Assembly: GCF_030035675.1 (NCBI RefSeq)
Contig: NC_084480.1
Span: 292,006,982 to 292,070,981 of the forward strand
Origin: Rhineura floridana
Lineage: Eukaryota > Chordata > Lepidosauria > Squamata > Rhineuridae
Direction of reading: 5' to 3'
Length of the DNA stretch: 64,000 nucleotides
The position numbers and the translations under genes are program-made. The notes beneath the pieces were generated by a model. The model ran no database searches. It saw only the letters and a program-made list of their open reading frames with translations, and was not told the DNA's origin. The stretch's first letter is position 1. The number at the start of each line of letters is the position of its first letter. Shown here one piece after another: positions 53,446-63,344 of this stretch.

Positions 53446-53971
53446 GCACCTGCAATTTAATTGTTTAAAAAACTACTCACACAAGTGCTAATTTTGTGAA
53501 TAGTGTTCTGTCTTGTTTGGCCCTTAGGTACTCTGGGGTGGGGGTGATTCTGAATAGGTGAGAATGCTGCACCTCTATTTATTTAGGAAAACTTGTACCT
53601 TGTGAAAAGGTAACCTATGGTTCTCACTTATGGTCATATCCGTGTAGTCAAATTAACTCTTTATATTTTGCTTTTATAACATGTTGCTTTCCCACAAAAG
53701 TACTCAAATCAGCGTACAAGATTCAAAGAAAGAACCCTAAAAACAATTTTTTTAAATGCACAAAAGCAGAAGAAACAGTTTTAAAGTAACTACAGGGTTC
53801 AAGCTGATAGCTTCAGATGTTTTTAAAGACCAAAGGAAAAAAATGAAAGGACTTAAAGTGAAAGCTCTACAAAAATGTTCTTTGGTGGGTTTTCTAGCAT
53901 AGGGGAGAGAATGTTCCATTGCTGTGGTGCCCCTTCACAAGCAGGAGGGACAATTAGGAAGGGGTGGTGAT
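53446..53971. other. no gene recognised
   Basis: The stretch 53700-53960 has text like an L2 end (CAAAGGAAAAAAATGAAAGG, GAATGTTCCATTGCTGTGG) but too decayed to assign. Confidence 0.3.
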
Positions 53972-54180
53972 GTATACCTGACCTCCTAGCACTGGTGCCA
54001 CTGTTATGTACTGAGATGGTGAGGGAATGGGGAAGAGACTGGTGAGGTCAGGGTAGTTTGGCTCCACTGGTGGGAGCACTGGATCGACTGTCTTGATGTG
54101 CCTGCATTGTCCTGACCTTGATGCCACCCTGCTCCTCCCGGTACATAGCAGTGCTACAGTTGCCAGGAGGCCAGGGTGAT
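53972..54180. mobile_element. foldback element, unclassified
   Basis: ACCTGACCTCCTAGCACTGG and CCACTGTTATGTACTG face CGGTACATAGCAGTGCTACA and GTTGCCAGGAGGCCAGGGT. The arms are about 40 bases and imperfect. Confidence 0.5.
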
Positions 54181-54415
54181 ATTCATATAATGCACCCCAT
54201 CATGAGAACAATTTCCATATGTGTAGTGGGACTTCCCTCCTCTACTCCCTCGCTCCCTCTCTAAATCTGCTCCAGACAGTTGGGTGAACTCATAGAACAG
54301 ATTTAGAGGGTGTACAGGAGGTAGAGAGGGGGAAAGTTCCATTGCACAGGCAGAAAACCTGCCGGTGATGGAACAATGGCTTAGAGCTACATTGGATACA
54401 ATTCCAGGTGCACAG
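54181..54415. mobile_element. foldback MITE, family B (copy 1)
   Basis: GTGGGACTTCCCTCCTCTAC and CTAAATCTGCTCCAGACAGT face CATAGAACAGATTTAGAGGG and GGGGGAAAGTTCCATTGCAC. The end ACATTGGATACAATTCC matches TGTATCCAATGCAGCATTAG of the copy at 58152 in reverse. Confidence 0.55.
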
Positions 54416-55134
54416 TACCACCTCTTCCTTCTGGCTGCTTCTGTACTCAAGGGCCCACAGGTCTATATTCTCAGAATGGAGGCACTCAGGACAAAACATA
54501 TCTGGCCAACCAACGGGAATGAGGAAAACATTCTTATGACAACCAATACTTCAGTTTCAAATAAATGGGTGATTTTCATTCAGTAGTTTTATATTACTGC
54601 TCATCTTCATTCAGACTGGCTGATTTTGTGACTTGTAAGCCAAGAGAGCGGCATCAACACCTGGATCTACTTAATGTTCCAGATATTGATTTCCCACAAA
54701 ATATTTGTCAAAGCAAGTAGTTTTGGTGGGAAGTCCTGGATAGAATGCAAAGGTTATCTGTGGCACTGTGACCTCTTGAGCCAAATCTCCATACAGCTCT
54801 GGTTGGAAGAGAAGAAAGCAAAAAGGTCAAAGAAACAAGATAGCTGATACACGGCAAGAAGATTAGCAGCTTTCCCTGCCTTCTAAGCTATTAATGCAAA
54901 CCAGAACTGTACCTTTTGGCAGAGAGCACTCAGGTACATGTGTTCTGCAATATATTGCAGCCCTGCTAATGAAGCCTGTCTGCACTCTCTTCAGTTTTTT
55001 CATTGCACATGTTCAGGGAATGGAGAAGTAGTCAAGCAAATTGTTTTATTCTTACGCCCCAGGGAAAACCCAATTCACTCTTTCCAATTGTAGGATAACT
55101 TCCATGAAGCACTTAGACTTCTATGGGTAGAGTA
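54416..55134. other. no gene recognised
   Basis: Unique-looking DNA with no supported feature. Confidence 0.45.
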
Positions 55135-55764
55135 ATCCCAAGTACATGAAGCTGATGGAACATAGGCCGGTTTAAATTAAGCTGCTGTAAAATTAACCCT
55201 GTTCCAGACTCCATTCAGGAGTGGAGCTTGTAGTGTATTCATGATACTTTTCAGAGCTACTGACAGCTGAGCCTGCTGGAGCCTGGCAGAGGGGAAGCAA
55301 GCCTTTAAATTAAAGTTTGATTTGCGCCACCTTTTTTGCTGGTGCTAGTTCCACCTGGTTGCCAGGCAACATGGCTGAGCTGAAAGAGGTTTGGAATAGG
55401 TGTGAGTCTCTGCTTGTCCTGCTGCATCCATGGAATGCCCCCTTTTGGGCAGAGCTTGGAAAAGTTACTTTTTTGAACTACAACTCCCATCAGCCCAATC
55501 CAGTGGCCATGCTGGCTGGGGCTGATGGGAGTTGTAGTTCAAAAAGCTCTGCTTTTGGGACATGCTCTGGTGTAAATTCCACTGCATTAAGTTCCACTGG
55601 CTGAGCGAGCATACCCCCTTGCTCAGTGGGCTGAGGGAGTTATGCCGGCATATCCCTGGCAGAACCAGGATGAAGGATTTAGACTGGAGTAGTCCTGCCT
55701 GAGCCAGGGCAGCCTAAGATCCACCAATTACAAACTCACTCATCCCAGTGGGTTTCAATTGCAC
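55135..55764. mobile_element. non-autonomous DNA element, family C (copy 1)
   Basis: GTTCCAGACTCCATTCAGGA, GTAAATTCCACTGCATTAAG, TGAGGGAGTTATGCCGGCAT and GATCCACCAATTACAAACTC recur in the same order at 55765-56157. The right end CAGTGGGTTTCAATTGCACT resembles CAGCGGACCTTGGGTTTGGA of copy 2. Interrupted by a 102-bp hAT MITE at 55450. Confidence 0.5.
55450..55551. mobile_element. 102-bp hAT-type MITE with perfect 8-bp duplication
   Basis: Flanked by CTTTTGGG at 55442-55449 and 55552-55559. Starts CAGAGCTTGGAAAAGTTACT, ends GAACTACAACTC-complementary GTTGTAGTTCAAAAAGCTCTG (short right end). Core TCAGCCCAATCCAGTGGCCA. Same family as 61926-62041, in opposite orientation. Confidence 0.9.
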
Positions 55765-56157
55765 TGGCACAGAGCAATCCTAACTATAGGGAACTGGTGT
55801 AATTTAGGCTGTTGTAAATTACCTCTATTCCAAACTCGGTTCAGGAGCCTCTGGGAGGGACCACTGCCGTTGAACCGGCAAGTTTGTATGAGCCTGGTTT
55901 TGAAGACTGGGCCCAAGCTGAACAGAGTCTGGATTAGGTGTAAGTCTCCCCTTGCCCTATCCTGCCACACACCCAGAATGCCCCTTACTCCAGTGTAAAT
56001 TCCATTGGCTTAAAAGCCACCAGCTGAGCCCCAGCCGAGCTGGGTTGAGGGAGTTACAGTGGTATAGACCTGGCTCAGCTAGGACAGCCCAAGATCCACC
56101 TATTCCAAACACAGCTCATCCCAGCGGACCTTGGGTTTGGATTGCACTGTAAGCTGC
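55765..56157. mobile_element. non-autonomous DNA element, family C (copy 2)
   Basis: AATTTAGGCTGTTGTAAATT, ATTCCAAACTCGGTTCAGGA, GAGTCTGGATTAGGTGTAAG, TGTAAATTCCATTGGCTTAA and GGGTTGAGGGAGTTACAGTG, ending CATCCCAGCGGACCTTGGGT and TTGGATTGCACTGTAA. Non-coding. Confidence 0.5.
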
Positions 56158-56844
56158 AGAACATCTGGGACATTAATAGCTAAGGATATAGTGGATTACT
56201 GATTTTACTTATTCCTCATAACATTGCATGAAAAGTCTCTCCATGTGACAAATCCTGGCTTACTGGGTCCTTCCCTTGTGTGACATGATGATGGCACTTC
56301 TACCTTAACCACAACAGAATTCTAGCATGGCACTGATATGGATTTGGAAAATAAAGGCCAATTTTTCAAAAAATTGTATCAACCGCTTTTCAGCTCCCAA
56401 TTTCCTTCTCTTGTTTTGCATGATGAAATTATTTCATTTGAACTGGGATCACTCTTGCAATGCTCTTGTGACTTTATTAAAAATGATAGCAATGTGCTAT
56501 AGGTGGCAGCAGACATCAAAAGAACTCAGCTGAAAGACCCTGTTTCTTGATAAATCTTAGTTGCTGGTAACTTACACACTGCTTATTTGCAGTCATGTCA
56601 TCTATGGGTAAGTCCTCTTGATGATGAACCAGTTCTACTCATGCACCATTAGTCACAAGAAGCCCACATCTGCACCAATATATGCATTCATCCATTTCAA
56701 TGGGCCCCAGGTAAGCATCGTAATGCAGCTCTGTGAGTGCACATCTAGATAGGTGGCTGCACTTGTATCACACATTCTCACAAAAGCTCACTTTAATACA
56801 TAAATCTTGCTAAGCTGCAACAATTATAAATGAGTAACTAACAG
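56158..56844. other. no gene recognised
   Basis: Unassigned unique DNA. Confidence 0.45.
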
Positions 56845-57128
56845 CATAATCCAAACCCAAGATCCGCCGGGATGAATGAGTTTGAAACAGGCCGATCTTG
56901 GGCTGTCCCGGGTGAGCCATGGCTCAGGCAGGGATGCACCGGCATAACTCCCTCAACTTGGCTGGCTCTGCCGGTGGAACTTAAGCCCGCAGAATGTATA
57001 TCAGTGTAAGTCCCCAAAAAGGGGCATGACAGTGGCATAGCAGGAGGGAGCAAGCAGAGGCTTACACCTATTCCTAACTCCTTCAGCCATTTGACTTGGC
57101 AATGTGGTGGGACATATGCCAGCAAAAA
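56845..57128 (-). mobile_element. non-autonomous DNA element, family C (copy 3)
   Basis: Reverse orientation: AATCCAAACCCAAGATCCGC, CGATCTTGGGCTGTCCCGGG, GCATAACTCCCTCAACTTGG and AGAGGCTTACACCTATTCCT. Shares terminal text with 56110-56157. It ends close to a MITE and an L2 end. Confidence 0.5.
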
Positions 57129-57138
57129 CACTCTACAC

Positions 57139-57276
57139 CAGCCTTTCCCAACCAGTGTGCCTCCAGATGTTGTTGGACCACAATTCCCATCTTTCCTGAC
57201 CATTGGCAATGCTGGCTGATGCTGATGGGAGTTATGATCCAACAACATCTGGAGGCACACTGGTTGGGAAAGGCTG
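57139..57276. mobile_element. 138-bp hAT-type MITE (second copy)
   Basis: Flanks CTCTACAC (57131-57138) and CTCTACAA (57277-57284) match at 7 of 8. Ends CAGCCTTTCCCAACCAGTGT and CACTGGTTGGGAAAGGCTG; inner GCCTCCAGATGTTGTTGGA mirrored. The A-rich text continuing beyond the right flank suggests insertion into an L2 tail. Confidence 0.85.
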
Positions 57277-57284
57277 CTCTACAA

Positions 57285-57560
57285 CATCATAAAAAGACCT
57301 TAAAATACATTAAAACGAAACAGTTAAAAACATTTAAAAAAAACTTTAAAAACATCTTTTTTAAAAAAGGGTTAAAGATATTAAAAGACATATTAAAAGC
57401 AATTCTAACACAGACGCAGATTGGGATAGGTCTCAAATTAAAAGGCTTGTTGGAAGAGGAAAGTCTTCAAAAGGCGCCGAAAAGACAGCAGAGATGGCGC
57501 CTGCCTAATATTTAAGGGGAGGGAATTCCACAGGGTAGAAGGCTTATTTTAAAGGCTCAT
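57285..57560 (-). repeat. L2-like LINE 3' end
   Basis: ACATCATAAAAAGACCTTAA, AACATTTAAAAAAAACTTTA, then minus-strand coding remnant around 57440-57530 (GGAAAGTCTTCAAAAGGCGC, GATGGCGCCTGCCTAATATT, GGGAGGGAATTCCACAGGGT). These correspond to the FRRKVKTFLF / LWNxLP region. Confidence 0.65.
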
Positions 57561-57915
57561 TTTCCCTCTGCCAGACTTAGTCTGGCTCAGCTGACAGTAG
57601 CCCAACTCCTGAATGGAGTTTGGAATGGGATAACATCTTCCGCTGGCTTTCTATACTTAGGATTGCTTTGCCCATGTAGAATTATAGCTTTTAAATACTG
57701 GCTGAGAGGGCAAACATTGTTTCCACTTTTGAATGCTACTTTCACCATTTTAAGCATATCTGTTGGAAATTTGAGCTCTTCCCATTCAACCATAGTGCAG
57801 TGGCAGAGCGCTTCTTTCAGCCAAGGAAACATCTAGGTTCACAGTGCTCCACTTTGCAGTTATCATTATCCTTCCTTAAAGAAGTTACCGAAAGGAAGAA
57901 TTATAGCTCAGGTTT
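57561..57915. other. no gene recognised
   Basis: Unassigned. Confidence 0.4.
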
Positions 57916-57960
57916 CTTGCACTTCCAGTTGAAAGGATCATGTAGCAGGTAATGGGGAAG

Positions 57961-57995
<35 letters not shown>

Positions 57996-58155
57996 CCTCC
58001 CTCTCCCCCCCCTCTCTCTCCCTCTCCCCCTCCCTCTCCCCCCTCTCCCTCTCCCCCTCCCCCCCTCTCTCTCTCTCTTTCTGTGTGTGTCCCTGAGACT
58101 TTGGAGAATCACTAGTACTCAGAGCAGATCAACCTGGGCTAGGTGGACAAACAGG
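57916..58155 (+). mobile_element. tRNA-derived SINE body with internal pyrimidine expansion
   Basis: GGATCATGTAGCAGGTAATG and GGAAGACCTCT precede a CT/CCCTCT tract. CCCTGAGACTTTGGAGAATC, AGTACTCAGAGCAGATCAAC and CTGGGCTAGGTGGACAAACA follow it. These are the consecutive body parts of the SINE (compare 51225-51290), so a (CT)n expansion grew inside it. The tRNA head is not visible upstream. Confidence 0.6.
57961..58092 (+). repeat. polypyrimidine (CT/CCCTCT)n tract
   Basis: About 130 bases of almost pure C and T, ending in TGTGTGTG. Such mirror-like tracts can adopt triplex (H-DNA) structure. Apparent Arg-Glu-Gly-rich frames are artefacts. Confidence 0.9.
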
Positions 58156-58355
58156 GTTGTATCCAATGCAGCATTAGGTCAGGGTCCCATCAGTGCAAAG
58201 ATTACTGTTAGCGCAATGGGACTTCCCTCCCCTCATTCCCATGTGCTGTTCTAGAGGTTCCCCCAACCTTCTGGAACAGATCTGGAGTTGGGGCACACGA
58301 GGGTGGGAAAGCCCCCTTGTACCGATGGGAGGTGTAGGTAGAATACTGTCCATAG
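58156..58355. mobile_element. foldback MITE, family B (copy 2)
   Basis: GTATCCAATGCAGCATTAGG, AATGGGACTTCCCTCCCCTC and CTGTTCTAGAGGTTCCCCCA face CTTCTGGAACAGATCTGGAG and GAGGGTGGGAAAGCCC. Related to 54181-54415. Confidence 0.5.
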
Positions 58356-58479
58356 TCTGACCCTGACATAAGATCAGCTTCCTATGTATGCTAAAGAAGG
58401 TTAGTGTTCTTTCATTGATGATTCTGCCCAGGTGCATGCCTCCACCTGGTTCTAATTTAGGGAGTGGATGCAATTAAAA

Positions 58480-58497
58480 CACACACACACACACACA
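58480..58497 (+). repeat. (CA)n microsatellite
   Basis: About nine CA units. Confidence 0.85.
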
Positions 58498-58689
58498 TTT
58501 CATGCCTGGGCAAAGTCCTTCAGCCTGTGCCTCTCCTGCACATGCCAGCCTATATTGCACACAACTTGCACCACAGTGGTGTCCTAAATTGAGTATGGCC
58601 ATGTCCCAGATGAAAAGGTACTTCCTTTTTTATTTTTTGAAAGCAGTGCTATTGAAGCACAGGAAGTACTGCACAGATATTATTTTAAG

Positions 58690-58790
58690 GCAGAACCTGT
58701 GGCTCCCCAGATGTTGCTGGACTCCAACTCCCATCAGACTCTGCCAACAAGGACAATGGTTAGGGATTAGTCCCCATCCCACCCTATTTT
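58690..58790. mobile_element. hAT-type MITE, decayed
   Basis: CAGAACCTGTGGCTCCCCAG, ATGTTGCTGGACTCCAACTC and CCATCAGACTCTGCC, with TCCCCATCCC near the right end. Only the left arm is well kept. Confidence 0.5.
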
Positions 58791-59801
58791 AAGGCATAGT
58801 GAAAGGTTCTATTGGTTTGATGAAGGCAAATTTTTGCCTGGCCATCACCCCATTGGAGTCACATTCTCAGAAGAGGAAAGATATAATAACATACAGTGGA
58901 TGTGAGACAAGATCTAAAGCCAAAGGCTATTTTAAAAGGAGAAAAATCTAAAAATTTTGACTCACAGAGGGAAAAGAAAATATACAACAAGGAGTTATGC
59001 TCCATTACCCCAAAGAAAATAAATGAGCAGTTCAATGATGCATCTGAATGTGAAGAAATCAGAGATTTGTAGTTTCCCTGAGAGCAGACAGTGCTTCTAA
59101 ATTTAAGCATAAACTGGTTGCTGGAGGATGGATCTACATCTAAACATGGAAGAATAAATATTATCAAAGGATAATTTATTTGACTGATGGGTTCCTGATT
59201 CAGTAGAAATATGGACTGTTTCTTGAGACACCCCTGTCCAAGTCTTTTTAAGAAAGGGAAAGTTCTCTGGGTTATGTCATCCATTTTAGAGCATGATATC
59301 CACTGACATTTCTGTATACTAACAGTAACTCTAAAACTATCTGTGCATGTTGACTTGTTATACAGCTTTGGCTAACGACATGCCCCATGAAATACTGTAG
59401 ACTACAATTCTAACTCTACTTACCTGGGAGCAATAGTCTATTAGGGCAAATAGGGCACTGCCCCACCAACCCTCAGTATGACGTCAGCCAGCCTCCACCT
59501 GCCCACCTTCCTACTTCCATCCAATCCAGCAGGTGGCACTGCCTGTGACAGCTTCTTCTTCCTTAGTTTCAGTGTTGTCCTTGTAGAACTCAGCAGGCAG
59601 GAGGAGGATGGGACAAAACTAAAATAACTTGGTTCTGCTTATCATTGGCTGTGGCTTCACTTAAAGTAATCCCCACTGAATTCAACATTTCATACAAAGT
59701 GGATAACATTTGCAAGCATAGCAGCCCCTCCAGAGACAATTTAGTCTGCCAATTAAGTTTTGTGTAGGGTGCTTTTAAAATTTGGTTGTTTTTTTTTTTT
59801 T
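58791..59801. other. no gene recognised
   Basis: A 141-codon minus-strand frame (59284-58859) has no motif I recognise and sits in AT-rich DNA. TTCACTTAAAGTAATCCCCA near 59655 resembles the ancient fragment at 32736. Otherwise unassigned. Confidence 0.4.
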
Positions 59802-60027
59802 AAAGAGAAGGTCAAAGACCAAGATGTTGGAGAGTGGGAACTTTTATTTTTGATAAAACCCAACGCGTTTCAGCCTGTTATCTACAGGCCTTCATCAGGG
59901 GATAATAGCTTGTAAGATTAAAAGACGAGCAAATTGCTTTCTGTACTGTACCAATATCAAACGCGTCGGGTTTTATCAAAAATAAAAGTTCCCACTCTCC
60001 AGCATCTTGGTCTTTGACCTTCTCTTT
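59802..60027. mobile_element. inverted pair of hammerhead-bearing ends, Penelope-like
   Basis: 69-base arms at 59802-59870 and 59959-60027 are inverted copies with 67 of 69 identical bases; both differences are transitions. The arms contain AAGGTCAAAGACCAAGATG, GAGAGTGGGAACTTTTATTT and GATAAAACCC(A/G)ACGCGTTT. The outward-reading end of the hammerhead lies in each arm. Tail-to-tail or partial inverted copies of ribozyme-bearing terminal repeats are a known feature of Penelope-like elements. No coding remains are seen. Confidence 0.6.
59853..59907 (-). ncRNA. hammerhead ribozyme-like motif (second)
   Basis: Minus strand: CCC, then core CUGAUGA, stem II AGGCCUGUAGAUAACAGGCU (CCUGU pairs ACAGG, with one bulge), core GAAA, minimal stem III C-GC-G, then UU, then GGG. 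CCC and GGG form the inner stem I. The cleavage triplet is GUU here. In the opposite arm (plus strand, 59958-59967) it is GUC, but there the upstream CUGAUGA part is absent. Stem I is short, so activity is doubtful, but the core is complete. Confidence 0.6.
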
Positions 60028-60104
60028 TTGATTGCCCATTTGGATGCTAGCCACCCTCTGTTTATTCTATATTATTATTATTATTTTTTTTAAAAAAACT
60101 TTCA
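60028..60104. other. unassigned spacer
   Basis: Short AT-rich stretch with an (ATT)n run between the inverted pair and a CR1 end. Confidence 0.3.
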
Positions 60105-60357
60105 TTAAAGGGCTCAAAGTTACAGGAAGCCAAATTTCAGCTGAACATCAGAAAAAACTTCCTGTTAGAGCACTCCAACACTGGAACCAATTCCTTAGGG
60201 AGGTGGTGAGCACTCCAACACTGGAGGTATTCAAGAGGCATCTGGACAGTCATCTGTCGGGTATGCTTTAAGTTGGATTCCTTCATTGAGCGGAGAGTTG
60301 GACTCAATGACTTTATAGGCCCCTTCCAACTCTTCTGTTCTATGATTATATGATTCT
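60105..60357 (+). mobile_element. CR1 LINE 3' end
   Basis: Coding remnant EHQKKLPVRALQHWNQFLRE near 60140-60200 and TPTLEVFKRHLDSHLSGML ending with a stop at 60269-60271. The 3' untranslated part GGACTCAATGACTTTATAGG, CCCCTTCCAACTCTTCTGTT then follows, and CTATGATTATATGATTCTG, the octamer-type CR1 3' end. 5'-truncated and old. Confidence 0.85.
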
Positions 60358-60504
60358 GTCTGCCAGAATTGGATGCAATTTGCAGGCAAGGCCACCCCTT
60401 CTGAGGGGAAGCCTGCACAATTTCATAATAATAGCTGTCGTGGTTCTGACACAAGGACAGACTTTACTGTTTTGGAGTGGGTAAATAAGAATCATATGGG
60501 GTGG
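60358..60504. other. unassigned
   Basis: Nothing recognised. Confidence 0.3.
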
Positions 60505-60850
60505 CCAGTGTATCCCCAGACAGTACTGGGGTGAGGGAAATGTCACCCCCAGCAATGACCTTGTTACCCCAAGAATTGTTGGTGGGAGGCAGGCTTCTGT
60601 CCATCACGGATTTGGGGGTATACAGAGGAGTTCGCTCCATTGGCTTGCATAGGCAAAATGGGTGGTGGAAAAATAGTATAAATCCCCAGGAAAGACTGGG
60701 ATGGGGAAAATGTCACCCTTAGCAAGGATGCAATCATGGGGTGTGTGGCTTTTTCTCCTCCCACAGATTTTTGGAGAGATGATAGAGATCTCTCCATTGA
60801 CTTGCATAGGGAAAGGCATAGATCCACAAACACCATTTTAAATGCCTCTC
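60505..60850 (+). repeat. two-copy ~170-bp tandem repeat
   Basis: ATCCCCAGACAGTACTGGGG and GAGGGAAATGTCACCCCCAG near 60511 recur as ATCCCCAGGAAAGACTGGGA and TGGGGAAAATGTCACCCTTA near 60681. Each unit ends with CTCCATTG(G/A)CTTGCATAGG. Diverged units, non-coding. Confidence 0.65.
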
Positions 60851-61825
60851 CCAAATCACTGTGATGTGACTGACCTAGTGAAATAATTCACTTTGATTAA
60901 AAGCTGGACCTGTCCATCAACACGACGTATCTTCCCACCTCTCCACTACCTCCCATCTTGGTGTCTTCCCGGTCAGCTTGGTTTTGTTTCTCGAGGGGAA
61001 AACAATGGCTGTGTGGTTTTTGGACAGCCAAGGTCACAGAGCCACTCAGAAAGCAGGGAAGTCCTGATCTGCCTGGAGGCACCTAGTTAATGGTGCAATC
61101 TGACTCAGAAATGTGAGAACCTTCCCTGAATTACCTGATTCGCCTTATCATTCAGGGTACACACATAGCTGATGCACATCCCGTGCATATCTAATCTATA
61201 TGCTATATTATAATATTTTGCTGTAGTTAAAAACATTAAAAAATTCATTTCATCAGATTGGGGTTTTTTCCCTTCCTAAATAAAAGCCTTCATAATTACT
61301 TTCAAGGCATATAAAAGCCTAACAGCTGTAACTACTAATTGGCATGGCAATTTAGGACTTGTTGCAAGAAGCTACAACACACTGCTTCATTGCACTGTGG
61401 CTTTTGTACTTCTTTGTTATAGCTAGGCTTCTTGAACGTATACAATAAAGAAATCTAATTATGCTTAGGTTCCTTGGAAAAAATGTGGATAAATCTTTTA
61501 CAAAGAGAGACATTGAAAATGCTCCCTCCATCCTTGAGGTACATATATGCTGGGATCTGGTAAAAGAATTAAAATTAATTGAGGATGGTCACTGCCAGGC
61601 CTCATGAATGAAAGAGTGATTAATGAATAAAAATCATTAGGGGAAAGAAACAAGTAATTCCTTTTCATTCATATATGACCCAAAGTAAAATGAGTGATTA
61701 AGAAGAAAATATAAATCCAAAATCAAGTTACATAATAATCAGCTGGTAGCATTTGTGAAATGGAGTTGTGTTGCATATTACCGAGAAAGAGAGAGAGAAC
61801 ATTTTTAATTTTTGCAGAGGTTTTA
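60851..61825. other. no gene recognised
   Basis: Unique AT-rich DNA. No protein motif in short frames. Confidence 0.5.
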
Positions 61826-62370
61826 GAACATAAGAAGAGCCTTGTGGATCAGGCCAATAACCTATCTAGTCCAGCATCCTTTTCTCATAGTGGCCAACCT
61901 GATGCCCATAAGCAGAACCTGAATGCAGAGCTTGGAAAAGTTACCTTTTTGAACTACAACTCCCATCAGCCCCAGCCAGCATGGCCACTGGATTGGGCTG
62001 ATGGGAGTTGTAGTTCAAAAAAGTAACTTTTCCAAGCGCTGCCTGAATGCAACAGCATTCTATCAAGTTGTGATTCCAAGCAACTGCATTCAGAGGCATA
62101 CTGCTTCTGGAAGTGGAGGCAGGACATAGTCCTCGTGGCTAGTAGCCTTATCTTCCATGAATGTATCTAATGTCTTTTAATTCCATCCAAGTTGGTGGCT
62201 TTTGCTACCTCTTGTGGGAGTTCCATAGTTTAACTATGCACTGTGTGAATGAGTACTTTCTTTTGTCAATCCTGAATCTTCCAACATTTAGCTTCATTGA
62301 CTGTCCCCAGGTTCTTGTGTTATGAGAGAAGCTTGATCTTCTCACTCTTCACACTGCCAGTCTGAACTTC
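61826..62370 (-). mobile_element. CR1-like LINE 3' end, longest copy
   Basis: Minus strand. The 3' end is ACATAAGAAGAGCCTTGTGG, ATCAGGCCAATAACCTATCT and TAGTCCAGCATCCTTTTCTC. Further upstream in the element are TTGGTGGCTTTTGCTACCTC, GTGGGAGTTCCATAGTTTAA and TCTTTTGTCAATCCTGAATC, the remnant of the C-terminal coding part (RKYFFTQ... KLWNS.P...ATNLDGF). Interrupted by a hAT MITE at 61926. Confidence 0.65.
61926..62041. mobile_element. 116-bp hAT-type MITE with perfect 8-bp duplication
   Basis: Flanked by CCTGAATG at 61918-61925 and 62042-62049. Ends CAGAGCTTGGAAAAGTTACC and AGTAACTTTTCCAAGCGCTG are near-perfect inverted copies; they continue through TTTTTGAACTACAACTCCCA. Core CCCCAGCCAGCATGGCCACT. 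Same family as 55450-55551. Confidence 0.92.
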
Positions 62371-63344
62371 TGAATATTGTTCTACGTAGAAATTTTTTAA
62401 AAGTTGAACTCCATGACAGGGTTACCACAAGAATGTACACTCCAAACAAAGCAAAACATGGAGCCAACCAATGTGTTTTAAATTTTTTATTATAAAGGAT
62501 AGGAAACCATGTTCCCATTTGTTCAAACTGAGATAAACAGTAAATATCATGCTTGAGTTTTGATATTTCTTTTTCTTTTCTTTAATTTTTTTTTTGTCCT
62601 TTGCAATACGATCTACACAATGGCATTCCTGACTTGGAGACTTTTTTTAAAAAAATTACATCTTTTGAGAAGCACCAGAATTTTTGGACATAAATGAAGA
62701 CTGCTGAAATGAGACAGAAACCAGCAGTATGAAGGAACCACTGAGTAAACAATAGTTGGATAATTTAACCAGCAGAACACAACAAATTAACCCCTTGGGA
62801 AGGACTATGCAATGAAGAATACATACGAATACATAAATACAAAAGACCTTCTAAACTGGAGAAACATTGAGCTGTCACAGTTACAAAGAATCCTGTGGAA
62901 GCCCCTTAGTCTTCCATGTTTTTGATACAAAACTTATGCAAGTTTCATTCCCATAAATGGAAGCAAGCTGCCCAACAAAGATTAAGAGGATGGATATTTA
63001 ATTGTATTAAGCACAATGTTAGGAACATTTATTGATAACTTTTATTTCATTAAAAATAGGCTCATCTCAGGAGGCAGATGCTAAGGGTCAGGGAAAGGCT
63101 GTGAGATGTTGGAGGTTAACAACTAGCTCAGTTGGTCTCTGTATGTAGAATGAGGAAGAGCACCATCTTGTCCTTTGTCTCTGACAGCTAAATGTCTTGG
63201 GCCAGCTCTGCATCGCAGGGCCTCTGGAAAACCATGAACAGCTGTGTCCATTATTGTATATGAAGATAATTGCAGGGGGGTGGCCAAGGATTTACTTGCC
63301 TGGAAAAACCAGAAGCTCATCCCCACATATCAGAAGGACATGGA
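62371..63344. other. no gene recognised
   Basis: Unique AT-rich DNA with no supported feature. Confidence 0.5.

Noticed and set aside
57885-58254. Arg/Glu/Gly-rich and Ser/Leu/Pro-rich proteins
   Set aside because: Translations of the polypyrimidine tract on both strands.
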